NCBI RefSeq assembly: GCF_000424545.1
Contig: NZ_AUKC01000012.1
Span: 45,232-109,231 of the forward strand
Direction: 5' to 3'
Origin: Butyrivibrio sp. NC3005
Lineage (GTDB): Bacteria > Bacillota > Clostridia > Lachnospirales > Lachnospiraceae
DNA: 64,000 nucleotides
Positions 34,221 to 43,243 of the stretch are shown here, in pieces. Positions within the stretch are counted from its first letter, which is position 1; the number at the start of each line of letters is the position of its first letter. Under the pieces are notes generated by a model. It ran no database searches and was not told the origin of the DNA. It saw only the letters and a program-made list of their open reading frames with translations. The translations under genes were made by a program, and so were the position numbers.

Positions 34221-34790
34221 ATGAAATTACTGGAGTTTTATACATTAGAATCAATAGATTTTCCAAAATTGATGGATGTTTATCGTGAAAGCAATGAGGA
34301 TAATGTATCATTTTTTTATCCTGAAGAGACTGATCTGGATAAGGGACGTCGTCTTGTGGAGCAGAAGTTTTATGATTATTTGAAGACTGATTTTTACAAT
34401 AAGCAAGGTAACCGATATTATGCTCTTGAAGATAACGGAGAATGGCTTTCTGCTATTCGACTTTTCCCGGTAGAAGGTAAAGACAATACTTTTTTCGCAG
34501 AGGCTCTTGAAACTGCACCGGCTCATAGAAGAAAAGGTTATGCAAGAAAACTAATGGAGCTATTATTTGAAAAACTCAGAAAAGAAGGCTCTTTTGAGAT
34601 AACAGATACGGTAAATAAAAGCAACGAAGTCTCTTTGCAGTTCCATTTAAACTGTGGATTTGAGAAATATAAAGATCCTGCATGTTGTATTTTAAATGGT
34701 AAAGTAGATGAAAAAGCTTATACTATGCGTTATGTGGAGAGCATAATTAAAGATAAAAACAGTCAGGAGCTTTATGGGGAGGTAATATAA
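34221..34790 (+). CDS. GNAT family acetyltransferase
   Basis: A 189-residue protein with acetyl-CoA loop ETAPAHRRKGYARKLMELL and the terminal FHLNCGFEKY. TTGGAGAG precedes the ATG. Substrate unknown. Confidence 0.85.
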   Translation: MKLLEFYTLESIDFPKLMDVYRESNEDNVSFFYPEETDLDKGRRLVEQKFYDYLKTDFYNKQGNRYYALEDNGEWLSAIRLFPVEGKDNTFFAEALETAPAHRRKGYARKLMELLFEKLRKEGSFEITDTVNKSNEVSLQFHLNCGFEKYKDPACCILNGKVDEKAYTMRYVESIIKDKNSQELYGEVI

Positions 34791-34792
34791 AA

Positions 34793-35137
34793 TGTGCCCT
34801 TTATCTTGAAGATGGAGTAATACATTACGACAAGATTGCAGCTGAAGAATATCAGCCCAAAGGCGAAGACAGCGATGAACTTGTTTTTTCTTATACCGAT
34901 AACACTGGCGCTACTATTATTAAAGAGCAATTTGAAAATGCTGAAGATGAATTATATAAAAGCTATGACCAACAAGAGGTTTCTTTTGGAGTTATTTATA
35001 ACGAAAGTGATAATGTATTTCAGGACTTATCAGATGATATTATGGCGCAGATGCTAATGAAATCTTATGAAACTTTTTCTGGGCAAATTAGCTATGATGA
35101 ATTTAATGAAATTGAGGAAAAAATCAGAACATCATAA
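34793..35137 (+). pseudogene. Unidentified C-terminal fragment without start
   Basis: About 115 codons, from CALYLEDGVIHYDK to EEKIRTS, are open and acidic like a real protein but no start codon or RBS lies before them and a stop closes the frame upstream. This is probably the tail of a deleted gene fused behind the GNAT. Bases 35138-35328 hold nothing I can support. Confidence 0.5.
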
Positions 35138-35328
35138 TCTGTAGTAGTGATTCATGTCGCAGATTAGATTCCAGGATAACTTAGAAAGAAAAATCGCAAT
35201 TTGTTTAAGAAATTATATTCTAGGTGAATCGATGATATGCTTAGGGAACAAAGAACGGATGGGTAATGATAAAATGACAAGATGCAAAATAAAAGCAGTT
35301 ATAGGCGCTAGTATTCACAATAATTGAA

Positions 35329-35814
35329 ATGGAATTTTATAATCAATTTGGTCCATTTGCTTTCATGTTAAAGGATCTTGATGGTAATGAAATTCCGGAG
35401 CTATTTATTTGTAGAGCCACAGAAGAATTCGATAGTGGAGTGATATACCAGATTTTTACATGGCATGATGGAAAAACCATCGAACTTTTAGGCAGTTTAG
35501 GTTATAGAAACGGGATATGCACTATTTGTCAGGATAATTTATTGAAGGTAGAGAGTTCTGGGACAGCTACTGATTATGGCAATACCATTTACTACCTGCC
35601 TGCGAATAGCACAGAGCTTAAGGTAGTTGAGCAGTTTTTTGCTATACAAAATAAAGAAGATTCAACAAAATCAGATTTCTTTTGGCTTTCATCGGATGGG
35701 GAAAAGACTCCCATTACCGAAGATAAATATTTAGAATATGAACAAAACTATGTAGAACAGGCTGATCTTAGATATATTGAGGGAACGCAAGACAATATAG
35801 CTCATATGGAATAG
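35329..35814 (+). CDS. Hypothetical protein, probably N-terminally truncated
   Basis: A 161-residue frame starting MEFYNQFGPFAFMLKDLDGNEIPELFIC. The DxDGxPEL-type block is common in secreted Lachnospiraceae proteins, where it follows a signal peptide; here neither signal nor RBS is present. Likely a remnant. Confidence 0.5.
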   Translation: MEFYNQFGPFAFMLKDLDGNEIPELFICRATEEFDSGVIYQIFTWHDGKTIELLGSLGYRNGICTICQDNLLKVESSGTATDYGNTIYYLPANSTELKVVEQFFAIQNKEDSTKSDFFWLSSDGEKTPITEDKYLEYEQNYVEQADLRYIEGTQDNIAHME

Positions 35815-35829
35815 TCGATAATACGAAGT

Positions 35830-35849
35830 TAATCGCACAAATTCAAGTT
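35830..35849 (+). repeat. Intergenic motif TAATC-ACAAATTCAA, copy 2
   Basis: Second copy of the motif at 31075; the match with copy 3 extends left by GAAGT. Confidence 0.55.
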
Positions 35850-35910
35850 TAATCATTCCAAGAAAACGCTTGATACTGTTATTGATTCTATGGACGGAAA
35901 ATTTGCATAG
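35845..35910 (+). pseudogene. Repeated gene-end remnant, copy 2
   Basis: Codons KFNHSKKTLDTVIDSM-DGKFA and a stop; paralogue of the remnant at 34108. The motif copy 2 overlaps its first bases, so motif and remnant may belong to one duplicated segment. Confidence 0.5.
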
Positions 35911-35960
35911 TACGTGTAAGCGAACAAAAATTTAATAATTCTTAATCGAGGAGCATCCTT

Positions 35961-37508
35961 ATGAAAAAGATAATCGGCAGGATCATAATCGTCATACCGG
36001 CACTGGCGCTTCAGGTATTCTGGTTCTATCTGACACTGGGTTTGTTGAACAAAGTTACAAAGGGCCACTTTGGAGAGATTATCAATGGTATCTTCACCGT
36101 GCTTGCGGTTTTCTTTGTGGCGAGGCTGATTGCACGGAGAGATGAGAGTTCATATAAACTGTTGTGGGTGCTCGTAATAGTTGCGCTTCCGGTTCTTGGA
36201 GCAATGCTGTACTTCACACTGGGGAATAAAACCACAGGCAGGGCCCTTAGGAGAAATCTTCAAAAAACTGCTTCGGAGCTTAAAGGATTATATGATGGTG
36301 AACAGCTGCGAAACACTGGGAATTTAGATGAAATCGAAAAGGAAGACGTAAGGCTTTCGCAGACGCTGTCGTTTATCACTGAATCTACAGGCTTTCCTGT
36401 TCTGCAGAATGATTCATCGAAGTTCTATCCCTTTGGTGAATATATGTTTGCTGACATGTGCGAGGATCTGAAGAAAGCTGAGAACTTCATCTTCATAGAA
36501 TACTTCATCATTCAGAACGGTAAGTTTTGGGGTACGATCACTGAGATTCTTGCTGAAAGAGTACAGGAAGGTGTTGATGTAAGGGTTATGTATGATGACC
36601 TGGGAAGTATCGCTACCTACTCGGTAAAAGACATAAAGGAGTTATCTAAATTAGGCATTAAATGTGTTCCTTTTAACCCGTTCTTCCTGATCAAATCCCA
36701 GCTTAATAACAGGGATCACAGGAAAATAATGGTAATTGATGGAAAGGTTGCCTACAGTGGTGGAGTGAATCTTGCGGATGAGTACATCAATGAGAAGCAG
36801 GTGTTGGGAAGGTGGAAGGACATAGGATTCCGTGTGACTGGAAAAGTGGTGGCTTGTTACACCTATATGTTTACTGAGTTCTGGAATGCATTTGCTCGCG
36901 ATAAGATTTCTGACGAGGAGCTTAAGAAGGTGGCAGCTCTTGATGTTCCATTATGCCGGGACAATGGGTACATTCTTCCGTACTATGATTCACCGATGCG
37001 AGATGAGCATACCAGCAACATTCTTTTTACAGAAGTACTTTCGACGGCAAAGGACTATGTCTGGTTCTATACTCCTTACCTCATGCTTGGCGATGCGCTC
37101 TTTGATGCCTTTATCAGAGCGGCTCGTAGAGGTCTTGATGTGCGGATCATCATGCCGGGTATTCCTGATAAGAAGCTGGTCTACAGGTTATCTAGGAGTT
37201 ACTATGAGGATCTGCTTAAAGCTGGCGTAAAGATTTATGAGTACACTCCCGGATTCGTTCATGCCAAAGCCTTTGTTTCAGATGATAAGCTTGCTGGAAT
37301 TGGAACGGTGAACCTTGATTACAGAAGTCTTTTCCTCCACTTCGAATGCAGCTCTGTCTTCTACAAGGCCGATATAGTAAAAGAGCTGAAGACTGACTAT
37401 CTCAATACGTTAGAAGAATGCAGGGAAAGGAGTCTTGAGGATATCAACAGAAAACTGGTACACAATCTCATTGATAACTTCCTGCGAGTTTTAGCACCAT
37501 TGATGTGA
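35961..37508 (+). CDS. cls: Cardiolipin synthase (phospholipase D family)
   Basis: A 515-residue membrane enzyme that condenses two phosphatidylglycerols into cardiolipin. Two N-terminal membrane helices (about 5-60) precede two HKD motifs: HRKIMVIDGKVAYSGG and HAKAFVSDDKLAGIG. Length is normal for bacterial Cls. CGAGGAG RBS present. Codon use is slightly more GC-rich than average here. Confidence 0.93.
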   Translation: MKKIIGRIIIVIPALALQVFWFYLTLGLLNKVTKGHFGEIINGIFTVLAVFFVARLIARRDESSYKLLWVLVIVALPVLGAMLYFTLGNKTTGRALRRNLQKTASELKGLYDGEQLRNTGNLDEIEKEDVRLSQTLSFITESTGFPVLQNDSSKFYPFGEYMFADMCEDLKKAENFIFIEYFIIQNGKFWGTITEILAERVQEGVDVRVMYDDLGSIATYSVKDIKELSKLGIKCVPFNPFFLIKSQLNNRDHRKIMVIDGKVAYSGGVNLADEYINEKQVLGRWKDIGFRVTGKVVACYTYMFTEFWNAFARDKISDEELKKVAALDVPLCRDNGYILPYYDSPMRDEHTSNILFTEVLSTAKDYVWFYTPYLMLGDALFDAFIRAARRGLDVRIIMPGIPDKKLVYRLSRSYYEDLLKAGVKIYEYTPGFVHAKAFVSDDKLAGIGTVNLDYRSLFLHFECSSVFYKADIVKELKTDYLNTLEECRERSLEDINRKLVHNLIDNFLRVLAPLM

Positions 37509-37533
37509 AGAGTTATATCAGCATATTAGAAGT

Positions 37534-37553
37534 TAATCACACAAATTCAAATT
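37534..37553 (+). repeat. Intergenic motif TAATC-ACAAATTCAA, copy 3
   Basis: Third copy of the motif, directly after cls; preceded by GAAGT as in copy 2. Confidence 0.55.
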
Positions 37554-37595
37554 TCAAAAATATACGCTTTTGAAAGAAGGAGGAATTTATAGTCA

Positions 37596-37691
37596 ATGAG
37601 AACACTTTTTTTGACATCAAACGGTTTGAACGAAAATACCAGCGATGTATTTTGGAAATGCATAAATAAAGATCACAGGAAGGATATTTAG
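37596..37691 (+). pseudogene. N-terminal remnant of a peptidase E (S51)-like protein
   Basis: MRTLFLTSNGLNENTSDVF... for 31 codons, with an AAGGAGG upstream, matches the usual start of S51/peptidase E-type proteins, then stops. The rest of the gene is missing. Confidence 0.45.
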
Positions 37692-37753
37692 AGTTGTATG
37701 TTGGAATTTATGAAGATTACGGATTTCCCAAAAGACAACATTGGAGGTCAAAA

Positions 37754-38590
37754 ATGATAGACGGACACATTCATATAGAGTACGGTGATTACACACTTGA
37801 ATGGATACAGAAGTTTGTTGATAAAGCTGTAGAAATGGAGCTTGATGAGATAAGGCTTCTCGAACATAACTACATGTTTAAGGAGTTTGCACCCATGTAT
37901 GATACTGTGTGCGCTAGTAGTGATTTTGTTAATGACTGGTTTCAAAGAAAAGCTGGCAAAAAGAATTACAGTGAGTATCTGGAACTTATTGAGAAAGTAA
38001 GAGAAAGAGAGTATCCTGTAAAAATCAAATTTGGACTTGAAGTATGCTTTTTCAAGGATTCTGTGGATCTGGTTACAGAACTTACCAAGGATAAAGGCTT
38101 TGACTTTTTACTAGGCAGCATCCATTTTGTCGATAACTTCGCCTTTGACCACACAGCACAGTTATGGGAAGGAATCGATGTAGATAAGACCTATAAAACC
38201 TTCTTTGAAGACTCAATAGAACTTGCGAGGAGCAAAGTTTTCGATGGCCTTGGCCATCCCGATTCAATAAAACTATTCGGTCATAGACCATCCTATGACC
38301 TGACAGATTATTATGAAAGGCTCGCATTAGCCCTTTCAGACAGCAACATGTACGCTGACCAGAATAGCGGAACTCAGAGAAGATGCCCGGATACATCACC
38401 CCTTGGCATGGATAAAGAACTTATAAAAGCGCTTAAAAGACATAATGTAAAAATTATTACATCTTCAGATGCACATCACCCTGAGGACGTAGGTTACAAG
38501 ATCAGAGAATTAGAGGAAAAGTATATCGTGTACCAAGGAGGATTTTTGAGGAACTATGGCATCAAGTATAATGCATCTTGCGGTAACTAA
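37754..38590 (+). CDS. PHP-domain histidinol-phosphatase-like protein
   Basis: A 278-residue PHP phosphoesterase with metal motifs DGHIHIEYG, EHNYMF, GLEVCFF, LGSIHFVD, GHPDSIKLFGH and SSDAHHPEDVG. It is HisK/HisJ-like, but no other histidine genes are nearby, so the substrate is uncertain. Start 37754 follows GGAGG; an earlier in-frame start includes 20 residues that look like another gene's end. It overlaps the next gene by 35 bases. Confidence 0.85.
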   Translation: MIDGHIHIEYGDYTLEWIQKFVDKAVEMELDEIRLLEHNYMFKEFAPMYDTVCASSDFVNDWFQRKAGKKNYSEYLELIEKVREREYPVKIKFGLEVCFFKDSVDLVTELTKDKGFDFLLGSIHFVDNFAFDHTAQLWEGIDVDKTYKTFFEDSIELARSKVFDGLGHPDSIKLFGHRPSYDLTDYYERLALALSDSNMYADQNSGTQRRCPDTSPLGMDKELIKALKRHNVKIITSSDAHHPEDVGYKIRELEEKYIVYQGGFLRNYGIKYNASCGN

Positions 38591-39041
38591 TGAACTTATA
38601 AAGAAGTACACTTTTAAGGATATAAATCGCCTTAAGTTTGGAGCAGTCCTTCCCGATGCCGGTCAGAAGCAGGCCGGACACATCAAGACAGGACTTTGGG
38701 GTTATAACAAAAAAGGTTATTACTTTGAGTTTTTCAGATTTAAATTTGGAGATCTTAGGAAGGAAGATGACCTGTATCTTGGTTATTATCTTCATCTTGT
38801 GCAGGATGCCTGTTACAGACATTTTGTCTATGATATTCATCACTGGAATTCACATACACCTGGAAATGTTGAAAAGCTTCACAATGACTATTCGATCATC
38901 AATAGTTACGTTGCTGATAAATACAAACTTCATAATGACCTTGAGGTTCCATCTGAATTCGAGAAAGAGCCAATTAATGAAATCTGCTTTTACGACGTAA
39001 ACTGGTTCATGGAATCCCTTGATAAATATTTCATAGTCTAA
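38556..39041 (+). CDS. Zinc-dependent phospholipase C-like protein
   Basis: A 161-residue protein with the helical His/Asp metal pattern of the zinc phospholipase C/S1-P1-like group: MHLAVT, LPDAGQ, YLHLVQDACYRHF and LHNDYS. AAGGAGG lies before the ATG inside the PHP gene. Cytoplasmic, as no signal peptide is seen. Substrate unknown. Confidence 0.7.
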   Translation: MASSIMHLAVTNELIKKYTFKDINRLKFGAVLPDAGQKQAGHIKTGLWGYNKKGYYFEFFRFKFGDLRKEDDLYLGYYLHLVQDACYRHFVYDIHHWNSHTPGNVEKLHNDYSIINSYVADKYKLHNDLEVPSEFEKEPINEICFYDVNWFMESLDKYFIV

Positions 39042-39069
39042 GCTAAATGGTGTAGAGATAACCCAGGAT

Positions 39070-39264
39070 ATGATAAATTGCGTAGGCTGCAGGCTTACAG
39101 GAGTGAAGACGCCTTTTTGCCAGTTTTTGTGTAAGATCAGGCAATGTGCATTGGGCAGGAAGGTTGTTACTTGCGGAGACTGCACTGAAATGACATCATG
39201 TTCCAAGCTTTCTGAAATAATCAGTAATAATCCTGATGCCAAGCGCAGACTTGAGGGTAAATAA
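39070..39264 (+). pseudogene. C-terminal part of a DUF3795-type Cys-rich protein
   Basis: A 64-codon frame with CVGCR, CQFLCKIRQCA and TCGDCTEM cysteine groups, matching the second half of DUF3795 proteins. The N-terminal CGLxC half is absent, so it is likely truncated. Confidence 0.5.
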
Positions 39265-39326
39265 AGCTCAGGACTTTGATATAATGTGTTGTAGTAAAAG
39301 ATATTCACGCTATGACAGGGGGATTT

Positions 39327-39389
39327 ATGGAAAACAAGGACATTATTGAGGATTCTGAATTGTGTACCTTGCCGAATGGTGAATTTTGA
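39327..39389 (+). CDS. 20-residue ORF, doubtful
   Basis: MENKDIIEDSELCTLPNGEF follows a good AGGGGG RBS but has no family and is probably the start of a lost gene. Confidence 0.25.
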   Translation: MENKDIIEDSELCTLPNGEF

Positions 39390-39502
39390 TTTGTGGGAGA
39401 GAATATTAGTGGATAAGTAACACGATGTAAGGATGGGGACATGGGGGTACACTTTAAAATGCTTTATTGAAAAAATAGGAATGTAAAAATATTTAATAAA
39501 AC

Positions 39503-39554
39503 AAAAAGCTATCGCGTTGATTGATATGACATTAATTCAAGCGATAGCTTTTTT
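39503..39554 (+). terminator. Rho-independent terminator
   Basis: AAAGCTATCGC pairs with GCGATAGCTTT, followed by a T-run; an A-run on the left lets it work in both directions. It isolates the cobalamin operon from the accessory strip. Confidence 0.9.
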
Positions 39555-39646
39555 GTTCGACAAAATGGTAAAAACAAGAAAACTAATGATTTGTCAAATT
39601 TGTACGATAAAATATTAAGATAAGATTAATTAACAAAATTTTTACC

Positions 39647-39676
39647 TTGCCTAAAAACATTGTTTTGTTATATAGT
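39647..39676 (+). promoter_or_regulatory. Promoter of the cobalamin operon
   Basis: TTGCCT at 39647 and TATAGT at 39671 with an 18-base spacer. Transcription would begin close to 39683, at the foot of a 12-bp hairpin. Confidence 0.6.
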
Positions 39677-39682
39677 ATCAAG

Positions 39683-39720
39683 TGCTACATTTTAGAAGGC
39701 GAGCTTATTAAAATGTAGCA
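39683..39720 (+). other. 5'-end 12-bp perfect hairpin of the cobalamin leader
   Basis: TGCTACATTTTA (39683-39694) is exactly complementary to TAAAATGTAGCA (39709-39720). It precedes the riboswitch core and is not part of its usual fold; it may protect the RNA 5' end. Confidence 0.7.
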
Positions 39721-39733
39721 TGAAATTAAATAA

Positions 39734-39961
39734 AGCGGAGGGTGTCTGCAGGCGAAGAAAGTCGCTGTGCAGGTGAAAAGGGAAGCGGGTGTGAATCCCG
39801 CACGATCTCGTCACCGTATTTCGAGAGTTTTTATCGATAACCACTGGAGAAGTCCGGGAAGGGGATAGAAGCGCTGCAAGTATTTGCAAAATCGATAAGT
39901 CGGGAAACCTGCCAGTCGCTGTACATGGGAGACCAGGCCACGAGGAATTGGCTGTACGAAT
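39734..39961 (+). promoter_or_regulatory. Cobalamin riboswitch
   Basis: Core elements in order: GGGTGTCTGCAGGCG, the GGTGTGAATCCCGCAC loop near 39789, CCACTGGAGAAGTCCGGGAAG near 39841, and the B12 box CGGGAAACCTGCC at 39901-39913. It senses adenosyl- or related cobalamin in the mRNA leader and shuts the operon when B12 is abundant. Confidence 0.95.
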
Positions 39962-39968
39962 GACTTAT

Positions 39969-40000
39969 GTAAGAGATTTAATAATCTTTTACTTTATTTT
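39969..40000 (+). terminator. Riboswitch expression-platform terminator
   Basis: GTAAGAGATT pairs with AATCTTTTAC, then a T-rich run. Placed between the riboswitch and the first gene, it is the likely ligand-controlled terminator. Confidence 0.6.
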
Positions 40001-40088
40001 CGTATGTTTAATTCTTTTTATTCTTTATAATCCCAGTACAGGACGACTAAACTTGCATATCTAACCTTACGCTAATCTAGGAGGTTTT

Positions 40089-41732
40089 ATGAAAAGAAAA
40101 TTCTTGGCACTAACTATTACAACAGCATTGTCATTTGGAATGCTTTTTGGATGCAGCTCTAAGGCAGATGATGCTGACAATCAAAGTAGTAAGGAAAATT
40201 CTGTATCAAACTTGTCTGATTCATCAGAGTCATCAAATGCTGAGGCGCAAAGCAGTAAGGAAGAGGAGACAAATGTTTCCAGAGACGTTTTAGCAGATGG
40301 ACAGTATCAGGCTACATTTACAACAGATGGAAAAATGTTCCATATAAATGAAGCTTATGACAATAAGGGAACACTTACTGTTAAAGATGGAGAGATGACA
40401 ATTCATATTACACTTCCATCCAAAAATATCGTGAATCTTTTCCCAGGAACAGCTGCCGATGCTCAAAAAGAAGGCGCTAAACTTCTTGAACCTACAATAG
40501 ATAAAGTAGAATATGAAGATGGAACAAGTGATGAAGTTTATGGATTTGATGTTCCTGTTCCGGCAATAGATGAGGAATTCGACCTGGCTCTTATAGGTAC
40601 CAAGAAAAAATGGTATGACCACAAGGTAAAAGTATCTGATGTACAAGCTTTATCATCAGAGGATGATCAAGCTGCAGCAGATAAAGTGGCCGCGCTTATT
40701 GATTCTATTTATGTTCAGAAATGGACAAAAGAAACAGATGATCTTTGCAAGCAGGCAAAAGAAGCTTGGGATAATCTGACAGATGCTCAGAAAGAGCTTG
40801 TTAGCGGCGAAAATGCTGATCCTGATTATTTTGGCAGAGATACAGGAGATGCGTCTAAAGATGATGCACTTAACGAAGACAATATTGGAGAAAAAGAGCT
40901 CCTTGTTGTAAGTTTTGGAACATCATTTAATGATAGTAGAGCAGAGGATATCGGAGGAATCGAGAAAGCGCTTGCAAAAGCATATCCAGACTGGTCTGTA
41001 AGAAGAGCATTTACAGCCCAGATTATTATCAATCACATTTTGGCAAGAGATGGCGAGAAGATTGACAATGTAGATCAGGCTCTTGAGAGAGCAGTTTCAA
41101 ATGGTGTTAAAGAACTTGTTATCCAGCCTACACTTCTTATGCATGGTGCAGAGTATGACGAATTAAAGGAAAGTGTTGATAAATATAAAGATAAGTTCAA
41201 AAGTGTAGTTATTGCAGAACCTTTAATGGGTGAAGTTGGAGCAGATGCAAAAGTTATAAATGATGATAAAAAAGCTGTAACTACTGCTATAACAAGCGAG
41301 GCAGTAAAGGCAGCTGGTTTTAAGGATATTCAGGCTGCAAAAGAAGATGGAACAGCATTTGTATTCATGGGACATGGAACATCACACACTGCGAAAGTTA
41401 CATATTCTCAGGTTCAGACTCAGGTAAATAAACTTGGATATGAGAATGTATTCATCGGAACAGTTGAAGGTGAGCCAGAAGAAACGTCACTTGAATCAAT
41501 TATTGAAAAGGTTAAAAAAGCAGGATATAAAAAAGTTATTTTAAGACCTCTTATGGTTGTAGCAGGAGACCATGCCAATAACGATATGGCAGGAGACGAT
41601 GAAGATTCCTGGAAGAGCGGATTTGAAGCAGATGGCTCTTTTGAAAGTGTTGAATGTCAGATTTCAGGTCTTGGAAGAATAGAAGATGTTCAGAAGATTT
41701 ATGTGGAGCATACAGGAAGTGTTATCAAATAA
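40089..41732 (+). CDS. cbiK: Lipoprotein cobaltochelatase (CbiK-like) with NEAT-like N-domain
   Basis: A 547-residue lipoprotein: signal peptide with lipobox FGMLFGC, a Ser/Glu linker, a beta-rich domain (about 68-190) resembling NEAT-type tetrapyrrole/metal binders, a helical spacer, then a CbiK chelatase domain (about 268-547). Chelatase blocks are LLVVSFGTSFNDSR, LLMHGAEYDEL, FMGHGTSHTA and AGDHANNDMAG. CbiK inserts Co2+ into sirohydrochlorin, normally in the cytoplasm; an anchored extracellular form is unusual. First gene of the riboswitch operon, with TAGGAGG RBS. It could instead bind and pass on tetrapyrroles or cobalt. Confidence 0.85.
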   Translation: MKRKFLALTITTALSFGMLFGCSSKADDADNQSSKENSVSNLSDSSESSNAEAQSSKEEETNVSRDVLADGQYQATFTTDGKMFHINEAYDNKGTLTVKDGEMTIHITLPSKNIVNLFPGTAADAQKEGAKLLEPTIDKVEYEDGTSDEVYGFDVPVPAIDEEFDLALIGTKKKWYDHKVKVSDVQALSSEDDQAAADKVAALIDSIYVQKWTKETDDLCKQAKEAWDNLTDAQKELVSGENADPDYFGRDTGDASKDDALNEDNIGEKELLVVSFGTSFNDSRAEDIGGIEKALAKAYPDWSVRRAFTAQIIINHILARDGEKIDNVDQALERAVSNGVKELVIQPTLLMHGAEYDELKESVDKYKDKFKSVVIAEPLMGEVGADAKVINDDKKAVTTAITSEAVKAAGFKDIQAAKEDGTAFVFMGHGTSHTAKVTYSQVQTQVNKLGYENVFIGTVEGEPEETSLESIIEKVKKAGYKKVILRPLMVVAGDHANNDMAGDDEDSWKSGFEADGSFESVECQISGLGRIEDVQKIYVEHTGSVIK

Positions 41733-43230
41733 AAAGATCACAATAGGATTTTTTATATTAATAGCAGCATTATCAATTTTTATTAATGGATGCGGGGATA
41801 GTTCTGAAAGGGAATATCCCGCATCTGTAACTCTTTTTGGAGGAAGCGGCAGGGCATATATTGAAAGTCCTTGCAAGATTATTGAAAAAGATGGCCTTGT
41901 ATGGGCAGACATAGTATGGAGCAGCAAATACTATGACTACATGGTTGTAGATGGAGAAAGATACGAAGTCATCAAAGGTGAGGGAAATTCTGAGTTTATT
42001 ATACCTGTAGAGCTTGGAAAAGAAATCTCTTTTCAGGCAGATACAACAGCAATGGGAACTCCGCATTTAATCGATTATACAGCTGTTTTTACCAAAATAG
42101 ATAAAGACAGTATCGGTAGTGAAGAAAAAAATACTGAACGTGCCAGCAAAACGATTACTTATTCAAAAAGTGTCAGCTTAGATAAAGTCGATATTGAGGG
42201 ACTAAAATATATAAGCACAGACCAAAATGAATATGCTACTTGTTTTCGTATCTATAGATATTCTGACGATTGTGTGCTGATTGCAGTTAGAGATGGAAGA
42301 AAGTATTTATTATTACCCAAAGATTGTAAAGAGTCTTTTTCTGTTCCCGAAAAAGTAAGCGTTCTAAAAGTTCCTATTACTAATATATATTTGGGGGCCT
42401 CAGCTGTGATGAGTCAGTTTGATTCGATAGGAGCTATAGATAGTATAAAATTTGTAGCTACCAAGAAAGATGACTGGTACATAGATTCAGTGCTGCATGC
42501 AATGGATAACGATTTGATAAAATATGGTGGGAAATATAGTGCTCCAGATTATGAAACATTAGTAGCATCAAAGGTTGATGCAGCTATTGAGAATACCATG
42601 ATTCTTCATAGTCCCAAAGTTACCGAAAAACTGGAAAAACTTGGAATACCGGTATTTATTGATTGGTCAAGTTATGAAGATTCAGTTTTAGGAAGGCTTG
42701 AATGGATTAAAGTGTATGGAATCCTTACAGGTCGTGAAGATAGTGCTGATAAAGCTTTTGCAGAACAGATAACTCAAATAAAAGATCTGGATATACAGGA
42801 TATAGAATCCAAAAGTGTAGTCGTTTTTTCACTAAATTCGAATCATCAGATTGTTACGAAAAAGAAAAATGATTATCTTGTAAAAATGATAGAGTGTGCT
42901 GGAGGTAAATATCTTTTACCAAAAGAAACTAAAGAAGATTCAAGATCCCAGATGACTATAAGTATTGAAGCTTTTTATTCTTATGCAAAAGATGCAGATA
43001 TAATAATCTACAACGGCGTTATTGAAGATGCACCGGATACGCTTGAAGAGCTAAAAAATATGGATATTACATTTAAAAATCTTAAAGCAGTCAAAAATGG
43101 TAATGTCTGGTGTGTTGACAAAGCATTGTACCAATATACAAGTAAGACTGGTACCATCACCAGCAATATTTATGATGTATTAAAGAACGGAAAAGAAAAA
43201 ACACAGTTTTTGTACAAATTAAGCAATTGA
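41686..43230 (+). CDS. Corrinoid/metal ABC substrate-binding lipoprotein (BtuF-like) with NEAT-like N-domain
   Basis: A ~514-residue protein with an N-terminal hydrophobic segment and lipobox FINGC, a NEAT-like domain (YYDYMVVDGERYE, about 60-140) and a class III periplasmic-binding-protein fold (IYLGASAVMSQFDSIGAIDSIKFVA to the end). Such proteins deliver B12, haem or metal chelates to BtuCD-type transporters, encoded at 45891 and 46900. It overlaps cbiK; starts at 41686, 41701 or GTG 41719 are all possible, and the last best spares the upstream gene. Confidence 0.85.
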   Translation: MFRRFMWSIQEVLSNKKITIGFFILIAALSIFINGCGDSSEREYPASVTLFGGSGRAYIESPCKIIEKDGLVWADIVWSSKYYDYMVVDGERYEVIKGEGNSEFIIPVELGKEISFQADTTAMGTPHLIDYTAVFTKIDKDSIGSEEKNTERASKTITYSKSVSLDKVDIEGLKYISTDQNEYATCFRIYRYSDDCVLIAVRDGRKYLLLPKDCKESFSVPEKVSVLKVPITNIYLGASAVMSQFDSIGAIDSIKFVATKKDDWYIDSVLHAMDNDLIKYGGKYSAPDYETLVASKVDAAIENTMILHSPKVTEKLEKLGIPVFIDWSSYEDSVLGRLEWIKVYGILTGREDSADKAFAEQITQIKDLDIQDIESKSVVVFSLNSNHQIVTKKKNDYLVKMIECAGGKYLLPKETKEDSRSQMTISIEAFYSYAKDADIIIYNGVIEDAPDTLEELKNMDITFKNLKAVKNGNVWCVDKALYQYTSKTGTITSNIYDVLKNGKEKTQFLYKLSN

Positions 43231-43243
43231 TAGGAGCAATAAA

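Noticed and set aside
38850..39452. 200-codon minus-strand frame near the phospholipase-like gene
   Set aside because: It overlaps the 3' half of a supported gene and a Cys-rich remnant that reads well on the plus strand, and has no RBS.
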